This document shows, one piece after another, positions 25,298 to 33,491 of a DNA stretch of 58,246 nucleotides. Numbering within the stretch: the stretch's first letter is position 1; each line of letters starts with the position of its first letter. Origin of the DNA: Pseudomonas sp. Irchel 3E20 (lineage in GTDB: Bacteria; Pseudomonadota; Gammaproteobacteria; Pseudomonadales; Pseudomonadaceae). The stretch covers positions 1-58,246 of the forward strand of contig NZ_FYEE01000018.1 in the NCBI RefSeq assembly GCF_900187645.1, read 5' to 3'. Under the pieces are notes generated by a model. The model was not told the DNA's origin. It saw only the letters and a list, made by a program, of their open reading frames with translations, and did no database searches. Both the position numbers and the translations under genes were made by a program.

Positions 25298-27244
25298 ATG
25301 AACATCAAACAAAAGCTGACCTGGGCGTTTGCAATCATCGCCTGCTTGCCGGTCGTACTGGTCGCCACCCTGGTGGTGCTGAACTTGCGCAACGATGCCA
25401 AAGAGGCCTTTGTCGATAGCAGCGGCCGCGAGATCCGCCAGGTCAGCAACGCCATGCAGATCTTCTTCGACAGCATCAGCCAGAACGTCAACTACCTGGC
25501 CTCCCAGCCGCTGATCCGCAACACCGACGACAGCCTCAAGACCTACATGAGCGCCGATGCCGCCCAGGTCCCCCAAGGCGACGTGGACAAGCAGATCTTC
25601 CGCCTGCTGGAAAACCTCGGCACCACGCACCCGGCCTACGCCTACGCGATTGTCGGCACCAACGCCGGCGGCTACGTGTCGTGGCCCGATGATGCCACGC
25701 TGAGCAACTACGACCCACGCCAACGCCCCTGGTACCAAGCCGCCCAGGCCAACCCCGGCAAGCCGATACGGCCACCGGCCTACTACTGGGCGCAAGACAA
25801 CGCCACCTACGTCAGCACCGTGCGCACCATCGACAACAAATTGGGCAGTAACGGCGGCGTGGTCAGCATCGACGTGACGCTCAAGCAGCTCACCGAGATC
25901 GTCAAGCAGATCAAGCTCGGCGAAAGTGGCTACCTGATGCTCATGGAGAACTCCGGCACCGTCCTGGTGGACCCGGCGCAACCGGAGCACAACTTCAAGG
26001 CCCTGGGCAGCCTTGGCGAGGGCTACAGTGACCTGGCCAAAGCCGGCAAGGGCCTGGTGGAAGTCCAGCTCAATGGCGAGCGCTACATGGCCAACGTGTG
26101 GCCTTCCGAGCAACTGGGCTGGACCTTTATCGGCCTGATTAAACACAGCGAAGTGATGAGCTCGGCCACCCAGTTGACCTGGTTGATCGCCCTGATCGCC
26201 GGGGTGCTGGCGGTGGTGTTCGCCGGGGTCGGTGCCAGTTTCGCCAGCCTGATCGTGCGCCCGATCCGCAGCGTGGCCAGTGGCCTGGAAGGCATCGCCC
26301 AGGGCGAAGGCGACCTGACCAAAAGCCTGAACATTCGCGGCAGCGACGAAACCGCGCAACTGGCCAACTGGTTCAACCAGTTCCTGGCGGCGATCCGCAG
26401 CCTGATCCAGCACATCGGCCAAGCGGCCGGCAAGATCCTCGACACCTCGCGCAGCTCCACCCAGGTGTCCCACGACATGGCCGAAGCCGCCGGGCGCCAG
26501 CGCGAAGCGGTGGACATGGTGTCCACGGCGTTCCACGAAATGGTCGCCACCGCCAACGAAGTCGCGCGCTCGTGCAGCCAGGCCGCCGAATCCGCCGACA
26601 GCGGCCAGCGCCAGGCCCGCGAAGGCCAGCAGCAGATTGACGCGGCCGTGCAGAGCGTCGATCAGTTGAGCCAGGAAATCGAACAGTCGGCGCAGTCGAT
26701 GCAACAACTGGAACGCGACAGCAACGACATCCAGTCGATCCTCGGCACCATCCGCTCCATTGCCGAGCAAACCAACCTGCTGGCCCTCAACGCCGCCATC
26801 GAGGCCGCCCGTGCGGGCGAGCAGGGCCGCGGCTTTGCCGTGGTCGCCGACGAAGTGCGCGCCCTGGCCAAGCGCACCGCCGACTCCACGGCGGAGATCG
26901 ACGGTTTGCTGGGCAACCTGGCCAAACGCACCAGCCAGGTCACCCAGCAAATGCACGCCAGCCTGCAGGTGTCCCAGGAGTCGGTCAGCCGCATCGGCCT
27001 GGCGCGCAACAGCTTCGGGCAGATCCGCGAATCGGTGGACGTGATCCGCGACATGAACACCCAGATCGCCACCGCCGCCGAAGAACAGCACCAAGTTGCC
27101 GAAGACATCAACCGCCACATCAGCCAGATCCACGGCGATGCGCAACGGGTGGCCGAACTGGCCGACTCCGCGCGCCTCGACTCCCAGAGCCTGGCCGGGC
27201 TGTCCCATGAACTCGATGGCTTGGTGCGCCGGTTCAAGACCTGA
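25298..27244 (+). CDS. Methyl-accepting chemotaxis protein, dCache_1 amino-acid type
   Basis: The 648-residue receptor has two membrane helices (about residues 9-31 and 290-312), a periplasmic dCache_1 domain between them, a HAMP domain and a signalling domain with the conserved hairpin EQTNLLALNAAIEAARAGE. The ligand domain has Y138, R143, W145, Y146 and D192, which line up with the published amino-acid-binding motif of PctA-like receptors. I therefore infer sensing of amino acids. The start at 25298 follows TGGAG; longer N-terminal extensions are not supported. Confidence 0.9.
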   Translation: MNIKQKLTWAFAIIACLPVVLVATLVVLNLRNDAKEAFVDSSGREIRQVSNAMQIFFDSISQNVNYLASQPLIRNTDDSLKTYMSADAAQVPQGDVDKQIFRLLENLGTTHPAYAYAIVGTNAGGYVSWPDDATLSNYDPRQRPWYQAAQANPGKPIRPPAYYWAQDNATYVSTVRTIDNKLGSNGGVVSIDVTLKQLTEIVKQIKLGESGYLMLMENSGTVLVDPAQPEHNFKALGSLGEGYSDLAKAGKGLVEVQLNGERYMANVWPSEQLGWTFIGLIKHSEVMSSATQLTWLIALIAGVLAVVFAGVGASFASLIVRPIRSVASGLEGIAQGEGDLTKSLNIRGSDETAQLANWFNQFLAAIRSLIQHIGQAAGKILDTSRSSTQVSHDMAEAAGRQREAVDMVSTAFHEMVATANEVARSCSQAAESADSGQRQAREGQQQIDAAVQSVDQLSQEIEQSAQSMQQLERDSNDIQSILGTIRSIAEQTNLLALNAAIEAARAGEQGRGFAVVADEVRALAKRTADSTAEIDGLLGNLAKRTSQVTQQMHASLQVSQESVSRIGLARNSFGQIRESVDVIRDMNTQIATAAEEQHQVAEDINRHISQIHGDAQRVAELADSARLDSQSLAGLSHELDGLVRRFKT

Positions 27245-27271
27245 GGTTCTCCCCTGTGGGAGCGGGCCTGT

Positions 27272-27345
27272 GTGGGAGCGAGCCCTGCTCGCGATAGGGC
27301 CGGCACAGCCTATGGGCAGCCATCGCAAGCAGGGCTCGCTCCCAC
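27272..27345. repeat. REP doublet (REPIN-like)
   Basis: Two inverted REP copies (GTGGGAGCGAGC and GCTCGCTCCCAC) enclose a short unique centre between convergent genes. A further partial REP precedes it at 27255. This type is scattered in the intergenic DNA of fluorescent pseudomonads. Confidence 0.8.
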
Positions 27346-27368
27346 CCAAGCCCTGCCCACAGCCCGCG

Positions 27369-28646
27369 TCAGCGCTCGACGATAGCCGTCACGCCTTGCC
27401 CGCCCGCCGCGCAGATGGAAATCAGGCCCCGGCCGCTGCCTGCGGCGTCCAGCAGTTTGCCCAGGTTGGCGAGAATGCGCCCGCCCGTGGCGGCAAAGGG
27501 GTGGCCTGCGGCCAGGGAGCTGCCCTTGACGTTGAGGCGGCTACGGTCGATGGCGCCCAGCGGTGCGGCCAGGCCGAGGCGGCTCTGGCAGTAGTCGGGG
27601 TCTTCCCAGGCCTTGAGGGTGCACAGCACCTGGGCGGCGAAGGCTTCGTGGATTTCGTAGTAGTCAAAATCCTGCAGGCTCAAGCCATTGCGCGCCAACA
27701 ACCGTGGCACCGCGTACACCGGGGCCATCAAGAGGCCTTCGGCGCCGCCGACGAAATCCACCGCGGCCGCCTCGCCATCGCGCAGGTAGGCCAGAACCGG
27801 CAACCCGCGCTCCTTGGCCCAGGCCTCGCTACCGAGCAACACCAGGGACGCGCCGTCCGTCAGGGGCGTGGAGTTGCCTGCCGTCAGGGTGCCCTTGGCG
27901 CTGCGCTCGAACGCGGTCTTGAGGCCGGCGAGTTTTTCCAGGGTCAGGTCCGGGCGCACGTTGTTGTCGCGGGTTAGGCCCATGAACGGCGTAAGCAAAT
28001 CGTCGTGCCAGCCTTCGGCGTAGGCAGCGGCCATGTGCTGATGGCTGAGCAGGGCCAGTTGGTCCTGTTCGGTGCGGGGGATGCTCCAGGCCTGGGCCAT
28101 CAATTCGCAGTGCTCGCCCATGGACAACCCGGTGCGCGGCTCGCCGTTGCGCGGGAACTGCGGCACCAGGTGCCCGGGGCGCAGTTGCAGGAAGGCCTTG
28201 AATTTGTCACCGGTGGTTTTCGCCCGGTTGGCTTGCAGCAGGATGCGGCGCAACCCTTCATTGATGGCGATCGGCGCGTCGGAGGTGGTGTCCACGCCGC
28301 CCGCCACGCCGCATTCGATCTGCCCCAGGGCGATTTTGTTGGCCACCAGCAGCGCCGTCTCCAGCCCCGTGCCGCAAGCCATTTGCACGTCATAGGCCGG
28401 CGTGGCCGGGGACAGCCGCGAGCCAAGCACACATTCGCGAGTCAGGTTCAGGTCGCGCGAATGCTTGAGCACCGCCCCGGCCACCACCTCGCCCAGGCGC
28501 AAGCCGTGCAGGTTGTAGCGCTCGATCAACCCTTCCAGGGCGGCGGTGAGCATCGCCTGATTGCTCGCGGTGGCATAGGCGCCGTTGGAGCGGGCGAACG
28601 GAATGCGGTTACCGCCGATAATCGCGACGCGGCGCAATTGAGTCAT
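27369..28646 (-). CDS. Acetyl-CoA C-acetyltransferase (thiolase)
   Basis: This 425-residue thiolase has the nucleophilic cysteine C91 in MACGTGLETA, the catalytic histidines in IHEAFA and AAGHPFAATG, and the second cysteine in ICAAGGQG. The length and the HSRDLNLTREC region suit the FadI-like/long-chain thiolase branch rather than AtoB. The ATG at 28646 has GGGAG upstream. It is divergent from the FabG-like/MaoC pair, so the three genes may act on the same acyl-CoAs. It resembles PA4785. Confidence 0.9.
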   Translation of the reverse strand: MTQLRRVAIIGGNRIPFARSNGAYATASNQAMLTAALEGLIERYNLHGLRLGEVVAGAVLKHSRDLNLTRECVLGSRLSPATPAYDVQMACGTGLETALLVANKIALGQIECGVAGGVDTTSDAPIAINEGLRRILLQANRAKTTGDKFKAFLQLRPGHLVPQFPRNGEPRTGLSMGEHCELMAQAWSIPRTEQDQLALLSHQHMAAAYAEGWHDDLLTPFMGLTRDNNVRPDLTLEKLAGLKTAFERSAKGTLTAGNSTPLTDGASLVLLGSEAWAKERGLPVLAYLRDGEAAAVDFVGGAEGLLMAPVYAVPRLLARNGLSLQDFDYYEIHEAFAAQVLCTLKAWEDPDYCQSRLGLAAPLGAIDRSRLNVKGSSLAAGHPFAATGGRILANLGKLLDAAGSGRGLISICAAGGQGVTAIVER

Positions 28647-28768
28647 GGAAAGCTCCCTAGGGTTTGAAAGGCTACAGACCCACAAGCGTAGGCCGTATCC
28701 AAGGCGATCGAACGACTGATCGCCATTCATGGTCCACACTTTGAGTCCCCGCCCTTGGAGAGTGTTCC

Positions 28769-30121
28769 ATGTCTGACCGTTATATCGACTTCGCCAACTC
28801 GGCCCTCGGCCATCGCCTGGTCGGCGCCCTTGGCCTGCCGTCGCCGGTTCGCCTGGAACGCTGGCAGGCCGGGCGCCTGCGGCCCATCGAAGGCGCATTG
28901 CTGCTGGGCGGCGGGCCGCTGGTGGCGCCGATCGCAGCCTTTGCCCACAAATTGACCGACGCGGTGTACAGCTACGCCAGCGACGCCGCCCCCGCCCAGG
29001 CGTGGATTCCCGGCCACGGCCCGCGCCTCAAGGCCGTGGTGCTCGACGCCAGCGCCCTGACCTCGGTGGAGCAGCTCAAGCAACTGCGCGAGTTCTTCCA
29101 GCCGCTGCTGCGCAACCTGGACAACAGCGCCCACCTGGTGCTCCTCGGCCGCGCCCCGCAAAGCCTCGACGAGCCCTTCGCCGCCAGCGCCCAGCGTGCC
29201 CTCGAAGGCTTCGCCCGCTCGCTGGCCAAAGAACTGCGCAACGGCGCCACCCTGCAATTGCTCTATGTGGGCGCGGGCGCCGAAAGCCAGCTCGAAGGGG
29301 CGCTGCGGTTTTTCCTGTCACCCAAAAGCGCCTACGTCTCGGGCCAGGTTGTGCGCCTACAGGCCTGCGCCACCCAAGTGCAGGACTGGAGCCGCCCGCT
29401 GGCCGGGCGCAAGGCGTTGGTCACCGGCGCCGCCCGCGGCATTGGCGCGGCCATCGCCGAAACCCTGGCCCGCGACGGGGCCCACGTGGTGCTGCTGGAC
29501 GTGCCCCAGGCTCGCGCCGACCTCGATGCCCTCGCCGCACGCCTGGGCGGGCGCAGTGTGGCCCTGGATATTTGCGCGGCGGATGCCGGCGCGCAGTTGA
29601 TCGAACAACTGCCGGACGGCATCGACATCGTGGTGCACAACGCCGGCATCACCCGCGACAAAACCCTGGCCAACATGACCCCGGAATTCTGGGACGCGGT
29701 GCTGGCGGTCAACCTGCAAGCGCCGCAAACCCTCACCCAGGCCCTGCTGGACAGCGGCACCCTGGCGGACAACGGCCGGGTAATCCTGCTGGCGTCCATC
29801 AGCGGCATCGCCGGCAACCGCGGGCAAACCAACTACGCGGCGAGCAAGGCCGGCTTGATCGGCCTGGCCGAGGCCTGGGCGCCGTTGCTGCATGGCCGCG
29901 GCATCAGCATCAACGCCGTGGCGCCAGGGTTTATCGAAACCCAGATGACCGCCCACATCCCCTTCGCCCTGCGCGAGGCCGGGCGGCGCATGAGTTCCCT
30001 GGGCCAGGGCGGGTTGCCCCAGGATGTGGCCGAAGCCGTGGCCTGGCTCGCCCAACCCGGCAGCGGTGCGGTCAGCGGCCAGGCCTTGCGGGTGTGCGGG
30101 CAAAGCGTGCTGGGGGCCTGA
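28769..30121 (+). CDS. 3-oxoacyl-ACP reductase of the long FabG4-like type
   Basis: This 450-residue short-chain dehydrogenase has two parts. The N-terminal 205 residues form a degenerate Rossmann-like domain without a nucleotide motif. The C-terminal 245 residues are a full SDR with TGAARGIG (219-226), NNAG-type HNAG, S343, Y356 and K360. This two-domain form matches FabG4-type NADH-dependent 3-oxoacyl reductases of mycobacteria. It is followed two bases later by the MaoC gene and resembles PA4786. Confidence 0.88.
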   Translation: MSDRYIDFANSALGHRLVGALGLPSPVRLERWQAGRLRPIEGALLLGGGPLVAPIAAFAHKLTDAVYSYASDAAPAQAWIPGHGPRLKAVVLDASALTSVEQLKQLREFFQPLLRNLDNSAHLVLLGRAPQSLDEPFAASAQRALEGFARSLAKELRNGATLQLLYVGAGAESQLEGALRFFLSPKSAYVSGQVVRLQACATQVQDWSRPLAGRKALVTGAARGIGAAIAETLARDGAHVVLLDVPQARADLDALAARLGGRSVALDICAADAGAQLIEQLPDGIDIVVHNAGITRDKTLANMTPEFWDAVLAVNLQAPQTLTQALLDSGTLADNGRVILLASISGIAGNRGQTNYAASKAGLIGLAEAWAPLLHGRGISINAVAPGFIETQMTAHIPFALREAGRRMSSLGQGGLPQDVAEAVAWLAQPGSGAVSGQALRVCGQSVLGA

Positions 30122-30123
30122 CC

Positions 30124-30978
30124 ATGACTGTTCATTGGCACGACCTCAGCCATCCGCCCGCGTTACCGGGGCTGTATGTGAAAGCCGCACTGCGGCGCAA
30201 GGTCCACGGCAGCGACCTGCCGGTCGATGGCCTGCGCTGCGCCGTGCAGGTCGAGCCGCGACGGTTGGCGGCGTATCGCCAGGTCTGTGGCTTTGCCGAG
30301 AGTGCGTGGCTGCCGCCGACCTATCCCCATGTGCTGGCCTTCCCCCTGCAAATGCAGTTGCTCACCGCCCAGGACTTCCCCTTCCCGCTGCTGGGGTTGA
30401 TCCACCTGCACAACCGCATTCGCGTGTTGCGGCCCCTGGGCGGCGTGGCCAGTGCCTGGGTGAGCGTGCACGTGCACAACCTGCAACCCCACGCCAAAGG
30501 CGCCGTGTTCGATTTGGTCACCCGCTTGGAAGACAACCTGGGCCTGCTGTGGGAGGCCGAAAGCCGCCTGCTGTGCAAAGGCGTGAAGTTGCCCGGCGAA
30601 CCCACCGCGCCAGAAGCGCCCGAGCCCCTGGCGCTAACGGCGCTGGAGCACTGGAACGCACCCGCCGATATCGGCCGCCGCTATGCCCGGGTGTCGGGGG
30701 ACTACAACCCGATCCACCTCAGTGCCTTGAGCGCCAAACTGTTCGGCTTGCCCCAAGCCATCGCCCACGGCTTGTGGAGCAAGGCCCGCACCCTCGCCGC
30801 CCTGGGCGAGCGGTTGCCGGCCAGTGGCTACGAGATAAGCGTGAGCTTCAAAAAACCGCTGCGCTTGCCCGGGGCGGTGACGTTGCTGGCCAGTGAACCG
30901 GGGCCGCAGGGGGGGTTGTGTTTGGTGGGTGGCGAGATCGAACACATGACCGGGCATTGGCGTGCGCTGACGCCGTAG
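30124..30978 (+). CDS. MaoC-like dehydratase/enoyl hydratase
   Basis: The 284-residue protein has the double-hot-dog size of MaoC-like hydratases. The C-terminal half carries the hydratase motif with catalytic Asp and His in SGDYNPIHLS, followed by AIAHGLWSKA. The N-terminal half is more divergent. Its start lies two bases after the FabG-like stop. With that reductase and the divergent thiolase it could complete a reversible beta-oxidation or acyl-elongation set, but the physiological substrate is unknown. Confidence 0.87.
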   Translation: MTVHWHDLSHPPALPGLYVKAALRRKVHGSDLPVDGLRCAVQVEPRRLAAYRQVCGFAESAWLPPTYPHVLAFPLQMQLLTAQDFPFPLLGLIHLHNRIRVLRPLGGVASAWVSVHVHNLQPHAKGAVFDLVTRLEDNLGLLWEAESRLLCKGVKLPGEPTAPEAPEPLALTALEHWNAPADIGRRYARVSGDYNPIHLSALSAKLFGLPQAIAHGLWSKARTLAALGERLPASGYEISVSFKKPLRLPGAVTLLASEPGPQGGLCLVGGEIEHMTGHWRALTP

Positions 30979-30993
30979 GTAGCAAGCAGGGGG

Positions 30994-31443
30994 TCAACCG
31001 CGCCGGATCAGGAACACCCCGGCCAAAATCAACACCAACCCGGCGATTTTGAAGGCGCTGATAGGCGCTTCGCGAAACCCTGCCCAGCCGAAGTGATCCA
31101 GCGCCAGGGCCATGCCCAACTGCCCGGCCAGCACCAGGGCCATGAACAGCATGGCGCCGATACGCGGCCCGGCGAAGGCTGCCGTGGTGATGAAAAACGC
31201 GCCCAGCAAACCGCCACTCCAGTGCCACCAGGTCAGGGTTTTCAGCGCCGCCAGGGTCGGCACTTCACGCTGTACCAGCACCAGCAACAACAGCGCCATG
31301 GTGCCGACGAAAAACGAGATAAACGCCGCCGCCAACACACTCGATACGTTTTTCGCCAACTGGCCATTGATGCCCGCCTGCAACGGCAGGAACGCACCGG
31401 CGACAAAGGGCAGGCACAACAGCCACCAGACAGGGGCAGGCAT
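30994..31443 (-). CDS. YdcZ-like DMT superfamily transporter, small subunit type
   Basis: This 149-residue integral membrane protein has about five hydrophobic helices. Motifs are typical of the DUF606/YdcZ family: PLQAGINGQL near the N-terminus and GPRIGAMLFMALVLAGQL in the middle. Members are half-size relatives of EamA drug/metabolite transporters and may dimerise. The start at 31443 follows GGAGAG. It is convergent with the MaoC gene and its substrate is unknown. Confidence 0.85.
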   Translation of the reverse strand: MPAPVWWLLCLPFVAGAFLPLQAGINGQLAKNVSSVLAAAFISFFVGTMALLLLVLVQREVPTLAALKTLTWWHWSGGLLGAFFITTAAFAGPRIGAMLFMALVLAGQLGMALALDHFGWAGFREAPISAFKIAGLVLILAGVFLIRRG

Positions 31444-31839
31444 AAAGCTCTCCAACAGAAAATAAGGTGCGCGGAGTATACGGCAATACCTAGTTACACC
31501 TGAGTATTCATTAAGTAAAAGAATAAAGGGCCCGTGATTAACCCTGTGCTGGCGGGGTGTCGCACTGCTTAATTGTATATATATAACTAAAGTTTATTTC
31601 TCGTTAGCTTCGCCTCTTACGGCCTGCCATGTCACTGATTAAAAACATTTTTTATTCCGGATAAAGCCAATGGAACCGGGCCTTGGCGGCCGGGTATATA
31701 AGTTATTAATACCAAGTTGAGAATGGCGCCAAACAGCATCTGGGATTGTTATGGGCTCACGGACGAAGGCATCGCCAGCGACAGAACTGGCGAGCCATCG
31801 AAAACAACGAGCGTTGTACAGGTGCAAGGAATAAATCCC
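31444..31839. other. AT-rich gap upstream of the Gly/Thr-rich lipoprotein gene
   Basis: This stretch of almost 400 bases is much more AT-rich than its surroundings (for example TTGTATATATATAACTAA near 31573). It should hold the promoter of the lipoprotein gene, though no clear -35/-10 pair stands out. A short hairpin (TCGCCAG/CTGGCGA, about 31770-31794) lies just upstream of the gene. Confidence 0.4.
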
Positions 31840-33333
31840 ATGAAAACTCAAATTTCATTGAAAGCATGCACGGCAGTGGCCCTGATCCTGGCCCTTTCCC
31901 TGGGCGGTTGCAGCAGCGGCGGTGGCGGCCATAAGAGCCGTTCCAGCAGCTCCACCCCGGACAGCTCCACCGACGCAGGCAATGGCGGCACCGATGACGG
32001 CACGGGCGGAACCGGCGGCGGTACTGGCGGTACAGGTGGTGGCACCGGAGGCGGCACAGGTGGAACCGGCGGCGGTACGGGCGGCGGCACCACCACCCCA
32101 CCCCTGGTCACCAGCACCGTGGTCGATCAAGTGGGCGATACCGTCACGGGCGTGGGCGATGGCGTGGGCGCCATCGGCGATGGCTTGGCGGGCACCCCTG
32201 TGGTCGGCGGCATCGTGCAAAGCGTCACCCACACCACCGACAATGTGGTCGGTACCGTTGGCGATGGTTTGAGCGGCGGCCTCGGCACCCTGGGCAGCAA
32301 CCCCAACGCCCTGAGCGACACCACCGCCACCGTAGGCAAAGTGGTCGGCAATGTGGGCGATGGCGTGACGGACCTGAGCGGCAAACTCAACACCGCCACC
32401 GGCAGCATTCCCCTGGTGGGCGATATCGTCGCCAAGGTCACCCCAGTGGTGGGCCAGGTCGGGGAGAAAGTCAGCATGCTCGGCGACACCCTGACCCACA
32501 TCACCAGCGACGGCCCGCTGGGCAAGCTCACCGACGCGGTAGGCAATAAAGTCGCGGTGCCGGTGGTGACCCTGGCAGAAAACGTCATCAGCAAAGCCAC
32601 CAATGCCACGGGCCTGGCAGCCGCGCTCAATGGCACGGTGAACGGCGTGGCGAACGTGGTCGATGGCCTGGGCGACAAAGTGACCGCCGCCGGCAACGGC
32701 AACCCGCTGACCAACACCCTCGGCGGCGCCCTGAGCAACGTCGGCGGCACCCTGGATAAAGCCGGCAACTACGTGGCACCCGCCACCGGTGGCGGCAGCA
32801 CGCCAGGCCTGGGCGGCACTGGCCTGCTGGAAGTGGTGGGCGGCGCAGTGGTCAACGTCACCGGCGGCCTGAATGCCGGCAACACCAACCCACTGGTCAG
32901 CGCCACTGCCGTCACCGGTGGCAGCGCCGGCACCCTCGTCGCCGTGACCGGCGGTGCCCTGGGCGGGACTGGCGTGGCCAACACCGCCGCCACCGCGCCC
33001 CTGGCCAGCCTCGGCAACGCCATCGGCAGCGGCCTGAACCCGGTCACCACTGCGGTGGCCAGCGCCACCCAACAAGTGACCGCCGCCACGGGCCTGGCCG
33101 CCCCGGTCAGCGCCATCACCAGCCAACTGGGCGGTGCGGTCAGCGGGGCCGGCGCAAGCATCGCGGCCAGCACGCCTAACCCTGTGGTCAAGGCGGTCGG
33201 CGGTGTGGTTACCACCGCTGGCGGCACGGTCTCGGCGGTCAGCACCCTCACGGGCACCGGCAGCACGGGGGGTGCCACTAACGGCGGTTTGGGTGGCCTG
33301 CTCAACAACCTCAAGGGCAGCCTGAACCACTAA
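31840..33333 (+). CDS. Gly/Thr-rich repetitive lipoprotein (often called collagen-like)
   Basis: The 497-residue protein has a lipoprotein signal with lipobox LGGC (Cys24) followed by a Ser/Gly tract. A low-complexity run of GGT and GGGT units spans about residues 50-85. The remainder is a repetitive Val/Gly/Asp/Asn body with recurring VGDGV, VVGxV and TGG motifs and few charged residues. Homologues are labelled collagen-like, but the glycine spacing is not a strict G-X-Y triplet. A TpsB-type transporter gene follows, suggesting export to the surface. The start follows CAAGGA. No haemagglutinin-type TPS domain is visible. Confidence 0.75.
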   Translation: MKTQISLKACTAVALILALSLGGCSSGGGGHKSRSSSSTPDSSTDAGNGGTDDGTGGTGGGTGGTGGGTGGGTGGTGGGTGGGTTTPPLVTSTVVDQVGDTVTGVGDGVGAIGDGLAGTPVVGGIVQSVTHTTDNVVGTVGDGLSGGLGTLGSNPNALSDTTATVGKVVGNVGDGVTDLSGKLNTATGSIPLVGDIVAKVTPVVGQVGEKVSMLGDTLTHITSDGPLGKLTDAVGNKVAVPVVTLAENVISKATNATGLAAALNGTVNGVANVVDGLGDKVTAAGNGNPLTNTLGGALSNVGGTLDKAGNYVAPATGGGSTPGLGGTGLLEVVGGAVVNVTGGLNAGNTNPLVSATAVTGGSAGTLVAVTGGALGGTGVANTAATAPLASLGNAIGSGLNPVTTAVASATQQVTAATGLAAPVSAITSQLGGAVSGAGASIAASTPNPVVKAVGGVVTTAGGTVSAVSTLTGTGSTGGATNGGLGGLLNNLKGSLNH

Positions 33334-33387
33334 AAAATGCACCTGGCCGATTCGACGGCCCTTCCTACAGCGCCTACGCTTGGTTGG

Positions 33388-33427
33388 AGACAGAAGGTTC
33401 AGGCGAATCTTCTGTCTTTTTCTTTTT
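33388..33427 (+). terminator. Terminator between the lipoprotein and TpsB genes
   Basis: AGACAGAAG pairs with CTTCTGTCT over a 12-base loop, followed by TTTTTCTTTTT. It sits about 55 bases after the lipoprotein stop and about 65 bases before the transporter ATG. Confidence 0.8.
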
Positions 33428-33491
33428 GGAGCATAACGGTCCACTCGGATCGACAGTCCTTTCGCGATGTGGTCTGACCATGGAGTGTCCT

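Noticed and set aside
31990..32100. Collagen triple-helix domain
   Set aside because: Glycine does not recur at every third residue over the tract; the pattern is a mix of GGT and GGGT units, so a collagen fold is unlikely.
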